Assembly (NCBI GenBank): GCA_022511355.1
Contig: JAFLRS010000083.1
Location: forward strand, 1-7,269
Source: Alistipes sp.
GTDB lineage: Bacteria > Bacteroidota > Bacteroidia > Bacteroidales > Rikenellaceae
Reading direction: 5' to 3'
DNA length: 7,269 nucleotides
Positions 1 to 6,793 of this stretch are shown piece by piece. The notes below the pieces were generated by a model. That model did not search any database and was not told the DNA's origin. It saw only the letters and a list, made by a program, of their open reading frames with translations. Numbering within the stretch: position 1 is the first letter of the stretch; every line of letters begins with the position of its first letter. The translations under genes were made by a program, and so were the position numbers.

Positions 1-2
1 AC

Positions 3-659
3 GGTACCATCAAGAAGACGAAACTCGAGGCTTATTCGCGTCCGCGTCAGAACGGCGTGAATGCGATTGTCATCCGCGAGGACGACCGTCTGGTCGATGC
101 CGCGCTTACGAGCGGACGTGCCGAGGTGATGATTGCCGCCCGCAAGGGTAAGGCCATCCGTTTCAACGAGGAGATAGTTCGACCCATAGGCCGTGTGAGT
201 GCCGGAGTGCGCGGTATCACGGTTGAGGGCGACGATGAGGTTATCGGCATGATATGCATCGAGCCCGACAGCGGTCAGGATGTATTGGTGTTGAGCGAGA
301 ACGGTATCGGCAAGCGCACCGATTTGGATGAGTATCGCGTTACCAACCGCGGCGGAAAGGGAGTGAAGACCATCAACATCACCGAGAAGACCGGCGATTT
401 GATAGCCGTGCAGGCCGTTACCAACGACAACGACCTTATGATAATCAACCGTTCGGGACTTACGATCCGCACTTCGGTTTCGCAGATTCCGGTTTCGGGT
501 CGTGCGACGCAGGGTGTACGCATCATCAATTTGCGCGAGGGCGATGCCATAGCTTCGGTGATGGCGGTACCGGCGAGCGACGAGCAGGAGGAGAGTGCCG
601 AATCGCCGGAGGCTGTCGAGGTGGCGGCACCGGCACCCGAGGCCAACGGTGAAGAGTAG
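3..659 (+). CDS. gyrA: DNA gyrase subunit A, C-terminal part (5' end outside window)
   Basis: This is the last 218 residues of the A subunit of DNA gyrase, the type II topoisomerase that introduces negative supercoils with ATP. The frame is open to the left edge, so the start lies outside; a GTG at 57 is internal and not a start. What is visible is the C-terminal DNA-wrapping beta-pinwheel: repeated blades with the GT-KKT, G-RGI, GKRTDL and G-ATQGVR signatures, plus a GyrA-box-like NRGGKGVK stretch near nucleotides 346-370. The N-terminal breakage-reunion domain with the active tyrosine is not in the window. The protein ends in a roughly 30-residue acidic, Ala/Pro-rich tail (from about nucleotide 570). 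ParC also has a pinwheel, but the blade sequences here match remembered Bacteroides GyrA rather than ParC. The TPR gene follows 53 bp downstream on the same strand with no terminator seen between them. Confidence 0.95.
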   Translation, partial: GTIKKTKLEAYSRPRQNGVNAIVIREDDRLVDAALTSGRAEVMIAARKGKAIRFNEEIVRPIGRVSAGVRGITVEGDDEVIGMICIEPDSGQDVLVLSENGIGKRTDLDEYRVTNRGGKGVKTINITEKTGDLIAVQAVTNDNDLMIINRSGLTIRTSVSQIPVSGRATQGVRIINLREGDAIASVMAVPASDEQEESAESPEAVEVAAPAPEANGEE

Positions 660-712
660 AAAAAATGAATTTTGAAACAAATAAAACAGCAAAACACAAA
701 AACCGAAAAGCT

Positions 713-2017
713 ATGAAACGAGTATTATTGTTGGCTGTTGCGGCGATGCTGATGTTCTCGCCGGCAGCAAATGCTCAGAAGGTTAATGAGTCGGGAATCC
801 GTCAGAAGCTCGAGAAGAGCGACGCCGACATTAACAACGAGAAGAAGAACGGCAAGGCTGCTACGTGGCTCAACCGTGCGAAGGTCTATTTCGAGAGCAT
901 TCAGGCTCCCACGAAGTCGTTGATGCCCAATCTGGACGCGATGATTATCGAGATGACCCCCGAAATCGGCAAGCCGACGGAGAAGCAGGACAACGTATGG
1001 ATTTATCCGTGGGTGAAGATTCATTTCATCGAGAACGGCATTGCATGGGAGCAGACGAAGGAGATTTATCCGGGAGCTATCGACGTGGTGCTGGAGGCTT
1101 TGCAGAAGGCGCACGATTTGGACCCCAAGCAGGATTCGAAAATCAAGTCGCAGATTAACAGCATTGTAGAGTTCTATCGCAATCTTGCATCGGTGAGCTA
1201 CAACATTGCGCGTTACGACGTTGCGCAGGAGGCTTACGAGTATGTTTGCAAGGCCGAGATGAATCCGGCATACGGAACTCCCGAATACGAATATTTCTTC
1301 TTTGCGGGTCAGCTTGCGGCCTTCATGGGAGCTACCGATGCTTCGAAGTTCGTGAGCGGCGAGGAGCTTATGAAGCAGGCTTTGGCCGCAGGTTACAACG
1401 ATGAGGAGGGCAACATCTACTACTATCTGTTCCACTGCTACTACGGTCAGGGCAAGATTACGGAGTCTAAAGAGGCTTTGCTTGAGGGTATTGCGAAGTT
1501 CCCGAAGAACGAGCGTATTCTGGACGGTCTGATGTCGCTCTATACGACCGAAGAGGGAGTCGGCGACCCTGCGGACCTTGTAGCGCTTATCGACAATGCT
1601 TTGGCTGACGACCCGACGAATGCCGATTTGTGGTTCGGCCGCGGCCGTGTTTACTACAAGCTCGACAATATCGACGAGTGCATCAATTCGTTTGCGAAGG
1701 TTGTGGAGTACCGGCCCGAGTTGTTCGACGGTCACTACTATCTGGCTCTGTTCTATCAGGTCAAGGGCGAGAAGATTGCCAATGAGGTGAATACGCGCGA
1801 TTATAAGAGTCAGCGCGAGTATGATGCCGACTATCAGGCGGTTCTGGATGTCTACAAGAAGGCTGTTCCGGTGCTTGAGACGGCTGTGGGCATCGATCCG
1901 ACCAACACCGACGCTCTCGACAATCTGAAGTCGCTGTGTTTCCGTCTGCGCGACGACGGCGACGAGTATATGGAGAAGTACACCAAATATTCGCAGATGC
2001 TCAACGAGCTGAAATAG
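713..2017 (+). CDS. Exported tetratricopeptide-repeat protein
   Basis: A 434-residue protein with TPR repeats, helical pairs that usually mediate protein contacts. I chose the ATG at 713 because it opens directly with a signal peptide (Lys-Arg, hydrophobic core at residues 4-17, likely type I cleavage after Ala-Asn-Ala at 19-21). An in-frame ATG at 665 would add 16 polar residues in front and bury the signal. There is no lipobox Cys, so a soluble periplasmic location is most likely. The clearest repeats are at about residues 233-264, 303-336 and 375-402, each with the small/aromatic spacing and a closing Pro of TPRs (for example D-PTN). The N-terminal third (30-230) is helical and less repeat-like, with a WIYPWVKIHF patch at 96-105. 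The leader is A-rich with no Shine-Dalgarno sequence, normal for Bacteroidota. It may be read through from gyrA. Its partner and function cannot be told from sequence. Confidence 0.88.
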   Translation: MKRVLLLAVAAMLMFSPAANAQKVNESGIRQKLEKSDADINNEKKNGKAATWLNRAKVYFESIQAPTKSLMPNLDAMIIEMTPEIGKPTEKQDNVWIYPWVKIHFIENGIAWEQTKEIYPGAIDVVLEALQKAHDLDPKQDSKIKSQINSIVEFYRNLASVSYNIARYDVAQEAYEYVCKAEMNPAYGTPEYEYFFFAGQLAAFMGATDASKFVSGEELMKQALAAGYNDEEGNIYYYLFHCYYGQGKITESKEALLEGIAKFPKNERILDGLMSLYTTEEGVGDPADLVALIDNALADDPTNADLWFGRGRVYYKLDNIDECINSFAKVVEYRPELFDGHYYLALFYQVKGEKIANEVNTRDYKSQREYDADYQAVLDVYKKAVPVLETAVGIDPTNTDALDNLKSLCFRLRDDGDEYMEKYTKYSQMLNELK

Positions 2018-2037
2018 TCCGGCGAACGGAATATGGA

Positions 2038-2073
2038 AAAACGGGCCGCGGATTTCGATTCGCGGCCCGTTTT
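2038..2073. terminator. Bidirectional intrinsic terminator between convergent genes
   Basis: A perfect 13-bp stem (2038-2050 with 2061-2073) with a GC-rich core, CGGGCCGCG, continues through a G-T, an A-T and a T-A pair to a TTCG tetraloop at 2054-2057. On the plus strand it runs into TTTTGCATTTTT; on the minus strand the same A/T pairs give a T5 run. It sits 20 bp after the TPR stop and 20 bp beyond the recQ stop, so it can end both convergent transcripts. Confidence 0.9.
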
Positions 2074-2093
2074 GCATTTTTCCGTCGCAGGGC

Positions 2094-3815
2094 TTACCGT
2101 CTGCGTTTTTCTATGCAGATGTCGCAGTTTCCGCAATCCTCGGAGTTTTTTTCGCCGAAATATTTCGATATTATACGATTGCGGCACACCTTTTCGTTTT
2201 CGGCATAGAGGCCCATCTGTTCGAGTCGTTCTTCGGCCATATCTTTGCGGGTTCCGTAGGTTTCGGAGGCGATGTAGATGTTGGCTGCGGGCAGACGTTC
2301 TTCATCGAAGATGATCATGGGCGAAATGTTGGACGGCACATATTTTATTATGTGCATTCGCCACAGCTGTTTGAGCAGTTCTTTGACACGTTCCACGGTA
2401 TATCCGCTTACGGTGGCTATTTCCATTTCGCTTATTGCGCGGAATTCGGTGAATACTCCGTTGTACATACGCAGGAGTGTGGTTATGAAGTGGTTGAGGT
2501 CTTCGCGTTCGATGCGTATTTTGTAGAGGTCGTCTCGTCGGACGGTGAACATGAGTCTTGCGGGGTTTTCGAACTCTTCGGTGAGTGTCATGTAGCCGTT
2601 CATGCTGAGTATTTTCAGTGCATTGCGGACTTTGTCGATGTAGATATGTTCGCGTGCGCAGAAGTCGTGGATATTGAATACGAAGGATGCGAACTGCCCG
2701 TCGCCGATTGCCACTTGCAGATAGGAGCAGATTTTTTCGTATATTGATTTGATTTCGCTGATAGGAGGATATAGGCTTTCGATGGTGGTTGTTATTCGTC
2801 GCAGGTCGTCGGGAGCGACGAGCAGCAGAGCGTAGCTTCGATGTCCGTCGCGTCCTGCGCGTCCGGCCTCCTGATAGTATTGTTCTATGGAGTCGGGCAT
2901 AGTGTAGTGTGCGACGAATCTGACGTCGGCCTTGTCGATACCCATGCCGAAGGCGTTGGTGGCGACCATTACTCGTGTTCGCCCCGAGCTCCACTCTTCC
3001 TGTCGGATTGTGCGTTCGGCGTTGGGCAGTCCTCCGTGATAGAATTCTGCGGAGAATCCGTTTTTGCGGAGCAGTTCGGCGAGTTTTTCGGCTCCTTCGC
3101 GGGTCCGCACGTAGATGATTCCGGAGCCTTGGACGCCGTTGAGCAGACGGAATATTACGGCATCTTTGTCTTCGGTCTTTCGCACGGAGTATATAAGATT
3201 TTTGCGTGCGAAGTCGGCCCGTATGACATTTTTTTCTGCGAAGAGCAGATGTTTCATTATATCGTCGGTGACGAACGGTGTTGCCGAAGCCGTAAGGGCG
3301 AGCAGAGGCACATCGGGGATGAGTTTTCTGATTTCGGCGATGCGCAGATACGAAGGTCTGAAGTCGTAGCCCCATTGCGAGATGCAGTGGGCTTCATCCA
3401 CGGCTATGAGCGATATATTCATTCGCTGCACGCGCAGACGGAACACTTCGGTAGAGAGTCGTTCGGGTGCGACGTACAGGAATTTGACGGTTCCGTAGAC
3501 GCAGTTGTCGAGGAGGATGTCGATTTGTCGCGGCGAGAGTCCGGAGTGTACGGCGACGGCCTGAATGCCTTTGGCGCGCAGATTGTCCACTTGGTCTTTC
3601 ATGAGTGCGATGAGCGGCGTGACCACTATGCACAATCCGTCCGAGGCCATTGCGGGGACTTGATAGACAAGTGATTTACCGCCTCCGGTAGGCATGAGTA
3701 CGAGTGTATCGCGGTCTTGAGTTATGGAGCGTATGGCCTCTTCCTGCACGGAGCGGAACGAGTTGTAGCCCCAGTAACGTTTGAGAACGTCGTGTATCGG
3801 CTCGTTGAGTTTCAT
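2094..3815 (-). CDS. recQ: RecQ-family ATP-dependent DNA helicase, non-canonical C-terminus
   Basis: A 573-residue superfamily 2 helicase expected to unwind DNA 3'-5' in recombination and repair. All RecQ motifs are present: motif 0 (YWGYNSFRSVQ, 14-24), Walker A GGGKS (44-48), motif Ia (TPLIALMKDQ, 66-75), DEAH (140-143) with the RecQ aromatic loop following (CISQWGYDFRPSY), motif III SAT (177-179), motif V (ATNAFGMGIDKADV) and motif VI QEAGRAGRDG (315-324). The start ATG at 3815 gives the usual MKLNEPIHDVLKRYWG opening; the frame stays open upstream to 3971 but that stretch is low-complexity intergenic DNA. The C-terminus is unusual: about 190 residues separate motif VI from the four-Cys zinc site (C544, C561, C564, C567), which lies at the very end, and there is no winged-helix or HRDC domain after it as in E. 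coli RecQ. I believe this matches a second RecQ type common in Bacteroidota, so the gene symbol is a family label, not a claim of orthology. Confidence 0.93.
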   Translation of the reverse strand: MKLNEPIHDVLKRYWGYNSFRSVQEEAIRSITQDRDTLVLMPTGGGKSLVYQVPAMASDGLCIVVTPLIALMKDQVDNLRAKGIQAVAVHSGLSPRQIDILLDNCVYGTVKFLYVAPERLSTEVFRLRVQRMNISLIAVDEAHCISQWGYDFRPSYLRIAEIRKLIPDVPLLALTASATPFVTDDIMKHLLFAEKNVIRADFARKNLIYSVRKTEDKDAVIFRLLNGVQGSGIIYVRTREGAEKLAELLRKNGFSAEFYHGGLPNAERTIRQEEWSSGRTRVMVATNAFGMGIDKADVRFVAHYTMPDSIEQYYQEAGRAGRDGHRSYALLLVAPDDLRRITTTIESLYPPISEIKSIYEKICSYLQVAIGDGQFASFVFNIHDFCAREHIYIDKVRNALKILSMNGYMTLTEEFENPARLMFTVRRDDLYKIRIEREDLNHFITTLLRMYNGVFTEFRAISEMEIATVSGYTVERVKELLKQLWRMHIIKYVPSNISPMIIFDEERLPAANIYIASETYGTRKDMAEERLEQMGLYAENEKVCRNRIISKYFGEKNSEDCGNCDICIEKRRR

Positions 3816-3819
3816 AGTG

Positions 3820-3827
3820 CGAAGATA
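3820..3827 (-). promoter_or_regulatory. Candidate -7 element for recQ
   Basis: On the minus strand this reads TATCTTCG, one base from the Bacteroidota -7 consensus TAnnTTTG. It ends only 4 nt before the recQ ATG, so transcription from it would begin at or next to the start codon, giving a leaderless or nearly leaderless mRNA. I see no good -33 TTTG upstream, so this is tentative. Confidence 0.4.
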
Positions 3828-3870
3828 AGAAAAAAAGGCGGAGGGGTGCCGATATGCGAAAAAAAATTCA

Positions 3871-3878
3871 TAATTTTG
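3871..3878 (+). promoter_or_regulatory. Candidate -7 element for the metal-related gene cluster
   Basis: TAATTTTG is an exact match to the Bacteroidota -7 consensus TAnnTTTG and lies 16 nt before the ATG at 3895, in the divergent gap with recQ. The -33 TTTG box is not evident at the expected distance. It is flanked by a short inverted repeat (AAATTC at 3864-3869, GAATTT at 3885-3890) that could be an operator but may be chance in AT-rich DNA. Confidence 0.5.
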
Positions 3879-3894
3879 CAGAACGAATTTATTG

Positions 3895-4356
3895 ATGAAC
3901 AAAAGGAGTATCATATCGGTATTTTTGTTGGCGGTATATGTTATCGCTGCGGTGGTGAATGCGGCCGGCATATTGTGCTGCGACTGCTCGGCCCACCACA
4001 GTCATGACATCTGCTGCAGTCATCATGAGCAAGATGCCGTTGCGGAGTGCGGTCATGACCATTCGCATTGTGCGTCGTTCTGCGATACGGAGGGATTCGA
4101 TTTCGGATTCGAGCGTCGCTGTTCGTGCAATCATCGCCACGGTGACCAGACGGTATACACGGCGGCCTCCGACTCCGATAAACTTCTTCAGTATATAAAA
4201 ATCCGAATCGGCGATGCCGTGCGTGTTTGCGATACCTTTCCGGAGGTGTGCCGGTCGCTTGCCGCGACCCTGATGCGCGATGACGGCACGGTCGGGATTG
4301 CGCCTCCGCCCGTAATATGTACGGGGGCACCTCGTGCGCCTTCGGCGTTGGTATAA
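3895..4356 (+). CDS. Small exported Cys/His-rich protein, putative metal-binding
   Basis: A 153-residue protein I cannot assign to a named family with confidence. The ATG at 3895 is chosen over the TTG one codon earlier. Residues 6-27 are hydrophobic after Asn-Lys-Arg, a signal peptide or membrane anchor; there is no proper lipobox at Cys28. Residues 28-82 hold ten Cys and ten His, in clusters such as CCDC (28-31), HHSH (34-37), CCSHH (40-44), CGHDHSHC (52-59) and CSCNHRH (76-82), which strongly suggests soft- or transition-metal ligation outside the cytoplasm. The remainder has three more Cys (112, 119, 142) and a PPP motif at 137-139. The layout recalls small Bacteroidota proteins of the HYC_CC_PP or similar type seen beside metal-linked TonB receptors, but the HYC motif itself is absent. 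It is the first gene of the cluster, 76 bp ahead of the receptor gene, with no terminator between. Possible roles are metal scavenging, surface or periplasmic buffering, or delivery to the receptor. Confidence 0.8.
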   Translation: MNKRSIISVFLLAVYVIAAVVNAAGILCCDCSAHHSHDICCSHHEQDAVAECGHDHSHCASFCDTEGFDFGFERRCSCNHRHGDQTVYTAASDSDKLLQYIKIRIGDAVRVCDTFPEVCRSLAATLMRDDGTVGIAPPPVICTGAPRAPSALV

Positions 4357-4419
4357 ATCGGTAACAGAGAGTGCGGCGGCCGTATAGGTTCGGGCACTTG
4401 TGCTATTTCAATTTATACT

Positions 4420-4429
4420 AAACGCAGAA
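4420..4429 (+). promoter_or_regulatory. Leader motif AAACGCAGAA, copy 1
   Basis: This 10-base motif ends 3 nt before the receptor ATG and occurs identically 4 nt before the HMA-protein ATG (6780-6789). It is where a ribosome-binding site would sit but is not Shine-Dalgarno-like. It may be a translation-enhancing A-rich leader shared by the two genes, or coincidence in A-rich leaders. Confidence 0.3.
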
Positions 4430-4432
4430 TCA

Positions 4433-6775
4433 ATGAAAAGATACCTTATTTTATTATCACTTATGATGTTGTCGGTGCTGAATGCATCGGCGCAGGATGT
4501 TTCGGGCCGGGTGTTCGATGCTGCGGGCGAACCTATGACGGGAGCTGCCGTCTACTGGGCCGACACCAATGTGGGAACGACTTCGAATGCCGACGGTCGA
4601 TTCACGCTGCACCGCGTGAAGGGTTACGACCGTTTGGTGGCTTCGTTTTTGGGTTACGGCAACGACACTCTGACGGTTGCGGGTTCGGTACCGGTGGAGT
4701 TTCGTCTTGTGGAGGGGGTCGAGATGGAGAGTGTAGTGGTGGAGGGTGACCTCGGCGGCAACTACATCAAGCGCGACGGCCTTATGAAGAGCGAGATGAT
4801 TTCGTTTGCGGGTCTGTGCAAGATGGCCTGCTGCAATTTGGCGGAGAGTTTCGAGAATTCGGCTTCGGTGACTGTAGGTTACAGCGATGCGATTTCGGGT
4901 GCGCGTCAAATCAAGATGCTCGGACTGGCGGGCACGTACACTCAGATTCTGGACGAGAACCGGCCCGTAATGCGCGGATTGAGCGCTCCATACGGTTTGA
5001 GTTATACTCCGGGTATGTGGTTGAGTTCGATTCAGGTTTCGAAGGGTATTTCGTCGGTGACGGCGGGTCACGAAGCTCTGACGGGTCAAATCAACCTCGA
5101 GCACCGCAAGCCCACCGATAACGAGCGTATGTTTTTGAATCTCTATTTCGACAGCGAACTGCGTCCCGAAATCAATGTGACATCGTCGTTGCCGGTGACC
5201 TCCGACAAACGCCTTTCGACGGTTATATTGGCTCACGGTTCGATGGATACGCGCAGCGACGACATGAATCATGACGGATTCCGCGACGTTCCTCTTTCGA
5301 ATCAGCAGGGCATAGCCAACCGTTGGCTGTGGCAGGCGAAGGATGGCGGTATGCAGATGCGTTGGGGTGCGAAGTATACGCGCGACAGCCGTCTGGGCGG
5401 AGCTATGGATTATCGCCGTTCGATGCGTGACGGGATGCCCGAAAACCGGATTTACGGTTCGTCGATTCTCAATCAGAGTGCCAATGCCTATTTCAAGTTG
5501 GGCACTCCGGTGGGTGCTGCGGTCTATGATACGGAGGTCGGGGACGAGTTGCGTTCCAATATCGCATTCATTGCCGACTATACATGGTTCGACGAGAATG
5601 CCTATTTCGGTCTGAACGACTATCGTGCGGCCCAGCAGGCGGTCATGGCCAATCTGATGTACAATCATTATTTTACGCCCAATCACACTCTGATAGCGGG
5701 CATTACCGGTACGGTGGATGTCTATGACGAGACTCTGACGGCGGGAAAACGCGGCGATGCCGGCATTCCGAATGTGTCGCTCGACCGCACCGAGGCCGAA
5801 ATCGGAGCCTATGCCGAGTACACCTATTCGCTGCGCGACAAGTTTTCGGCGGTGGTCGGTCTTCGCGGCGACTACAATACATTCTACCGCAAGGGTTATT
5901 TTACTCCGCGCGGACATATCAAATGGAATGTCACTCCGATTACCGTGGTGCGTCTTTCGGCGGGTATGGGTTACCGTTCGACCAACGTGATTGCCGACAA
6001 TATCGGCATTCTGGCCACGGGCCGCCGCATAATTTTCAATGGCGACACCTCGCAAACCTCCTATGCGCTTTCGCGCGATTTGGAGCGCATGGAGTCGGCG
6101 GCGACATTCGGCGGCAGCATCGCCCAGACCTTCACTTTGGTTCAGTCGCAGGATGCCACTTTGTCGTTCGACTATTTCCGCACGCAGTTCTTCAACCGCG
6201 TGCTTGCCGACCAGGAGTGGGCGAGCGGTTATGTGAATATCTATGCCTCCGACGGCCGTTCGTTCACGGACAACTATCAGGTCGATTTTACATGGACGCC
6301 CGTGGAGCGTTTCGACATCTTCGCCACCTTCCGGTATACGAATGCGAAGCAGACCGCGGAACGTCCCGACGGAACGAAAACGCTTGTCGAGTCGCCGTTG
6401 GTGAGTCGTTACAAGACGCTGCTCAACCTGCAGTATGCCACGAAGTTCCGCCGTTGGGTCTTCGATGTTACGGCCCAGTACAACGGCAAGAGCCGGCTGC
6501 CGTCGTTAGACGGGAATCTCGACAACGTGCGTTATTCGCCGGCCTACCCGATGCTTTTTGCGCAGGTAAGCTTCAAGATCAGGCATTGGGACATTTATGC
6601 GGGTTGCGAGAATATTTTGGGCTATCGTCAGAAGGACCCCATTCTGATAGGCGACGATTATCGGAAGATAGCTCACGGCGACGACCCTTTCGTACCGGGA
6701 TTCAATTCGTCGGTGGTGTGGGGACCTTTGATGGGCCGCAAATTTTACATAGGATTGAGATTTAATTTGTATTGA
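4433..6775 (+). CDS. TonB-dependent outer-membrane receptor, probable metal importer
   Basis: A 780-residue TonB-dependent transporter: a 22-strand-type outer-membrane barrel closed by a plug, powered by TonB-ExbB-ExbD. The ATG at 4433 starts a clean signal peptide (MKRYLILLS..., cleavage likely after Ala-Ser-Ala at 18-20); an upstream ATG at 4400 would only add 11 residues before it. Domains in order: carboxypeptidase-regulatory-like domain, about 22-95 (VSGRVFDAAGEPMTGAAV opening), a TonB-box-like stretch near 96-105 (VEMESVVVEG), plug about 106-225 with QIKMLGLAG and the closing GQINLEHRKP, barrel about 230-780 ending in alternating aromatic residues and a terminal Tyr, as outer-membrane proteins do. 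Two unusual points are a CKMACC motif in the plug (C129, C133, C134) and an EF-hand-like loop D277-x-N279-x-D281-G-F-x-D285. No SusD gene follows, so it is not a SusCD glycan system. Position between two metal-ligand proteins argues for a metal or metal complex as substrate; the substrate itself is inference. Confidence 0.93.
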   Translation: MKRYLILLSLMMLSVLNASAQDVSGRVFDAAGEPMTGAAVYWADTNVGTTSNADGRFTLHRVKGYDRLVASFLGYGNDTLTVAGSVPVEFRLVEGVEMESVVVEGDLGGNYIKRDGLMKSEMISFAGLCKMACCNLAESFENSASVTVGYSDAISGARQIKMLGLAGTYTQILDENRPVMRGLSAPYGLSYTPGMWLSSIQVSKGISSVTAGHEALTGQINLEHRKPTDNERMFLNLYFDSELRPEINVTSSLPVTSDKRLSTVILAHGSMDTRSDDMNHDGFRDVPLSNQQGIANRWLWQAKDGGMQMRWGAKYTRDSRLGGAMDYRRSMRDGMPENRIYGSSILNQSANAYFKLGTPVGAAVYDTEVGDELRSNIAFIADYTWFDENAYFGLNDYRAAQQAVMANLMYNHYFTPNHTLIAGITGTVDVYDETLTAGKRGDAGIPNVSLDRTEAEIGAYAEYTYSLRDKFSAVVGLRGDYNTFYRKGYFTPRGHIKWNVTPITVVRLSAGMGYRSTNVIADNIGILATGRRIIFNGDTSQTSYALSRDLERMESAATFGGSIAQTFTLVQSQDATLSFDYFRTQFFNRVLADQEWASGYVNIYASDGRSFTDNYQVDFTWTPVERFDIFATFRYTNAKQTAERPDGTKTLVESPLVSRYKTLLNLQYATKFRRWVFDVTAQYNGKSRLPSLDGNLDNVRYSPAYPMLFAQVSFKIRHWDIYAGCENILGYRQKDPILIGDDYRKIAHGDDPFVPGFNSSVVWGPLMGRKFYIGLRFNLY

Positions 6776-6779
6776 TAAA

Positions 6780-6789
6780 AAACGCAGAA
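6780..6789 (+). promoter_or_regulatory. Leader motif AAACGCAGAA, copy 2
   Basis: Identical 10-mer to that at 4420-4429, here within the 18-bp gap between the receptor stop and the HMA-protein ATG at 6794. The very short gap indicates co-transcription, so a promoter role is unlikely and a translational role is more plausible. Confidence 0.3.
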
Positions 6790-6793
6790 CAAG

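Noticed and set aside
665..712. Alternative TPR-protein start at 665
   Set aside because: It would put 16 polar, Lys/Asn/Thr-rich residues ahead of a clear signal peptide; the A-rich stretch is better read as an untranslated leader.
2037..2073. Possible mobile-element end or repeat unit, from the long perfect palindrome
   Set aside because: Location between two convergent stop codons, a TTCG loop and T runs on both strands fit a bidirectional terminator; no target duplication or transposase is nearby.
725..2077. A 450-codon open frame on the minus strand across the TPR gene
   Set aside because: It is the antisense of a gene with a signal peptide and TPR repeats, shows no recognisable domain, and runs through the terminator hairpin. 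Codon bias of the real gene (few TTA, CTA, TCA codons) leaves the antisense frame open.
2841..3674. A 277-codon plus-strand open frame within recQ
   Set aside because: It overlies the helicase motifs of recQ in antisense and shows no recognisable family; it is a codon-bias shadow.
3816..3971. N-terminal extension of RecQ by 52 residues from an upstream ATG
   Set aside because: The extension would cover the intergenic A/T-rich region and the start of the Cys/His-rich gene, and its residues (low complexity, Phe/Tyr rich) do not resemble RecQ N-termini. The ATG at 3815 gives the expected beginning.
4357..4432. Separate promoter or riboswitch for the receptor gene
   Set aside because: The 76 bp show no TAnnTTTG element, no stable hairpin beyond short GC pairs, and no known riboswitch core such as the cobalamin box; the gap is better seen as within an operon.
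4457..6055. A 532-codon open frame on the minus strand inside the TonB receptor gene
   Set aside because: Its translation is rich in Arg, His and Thr with no domain, as expected for the complement of a GC-rich coding strand; the receptor on the plus strand is unambiguous.
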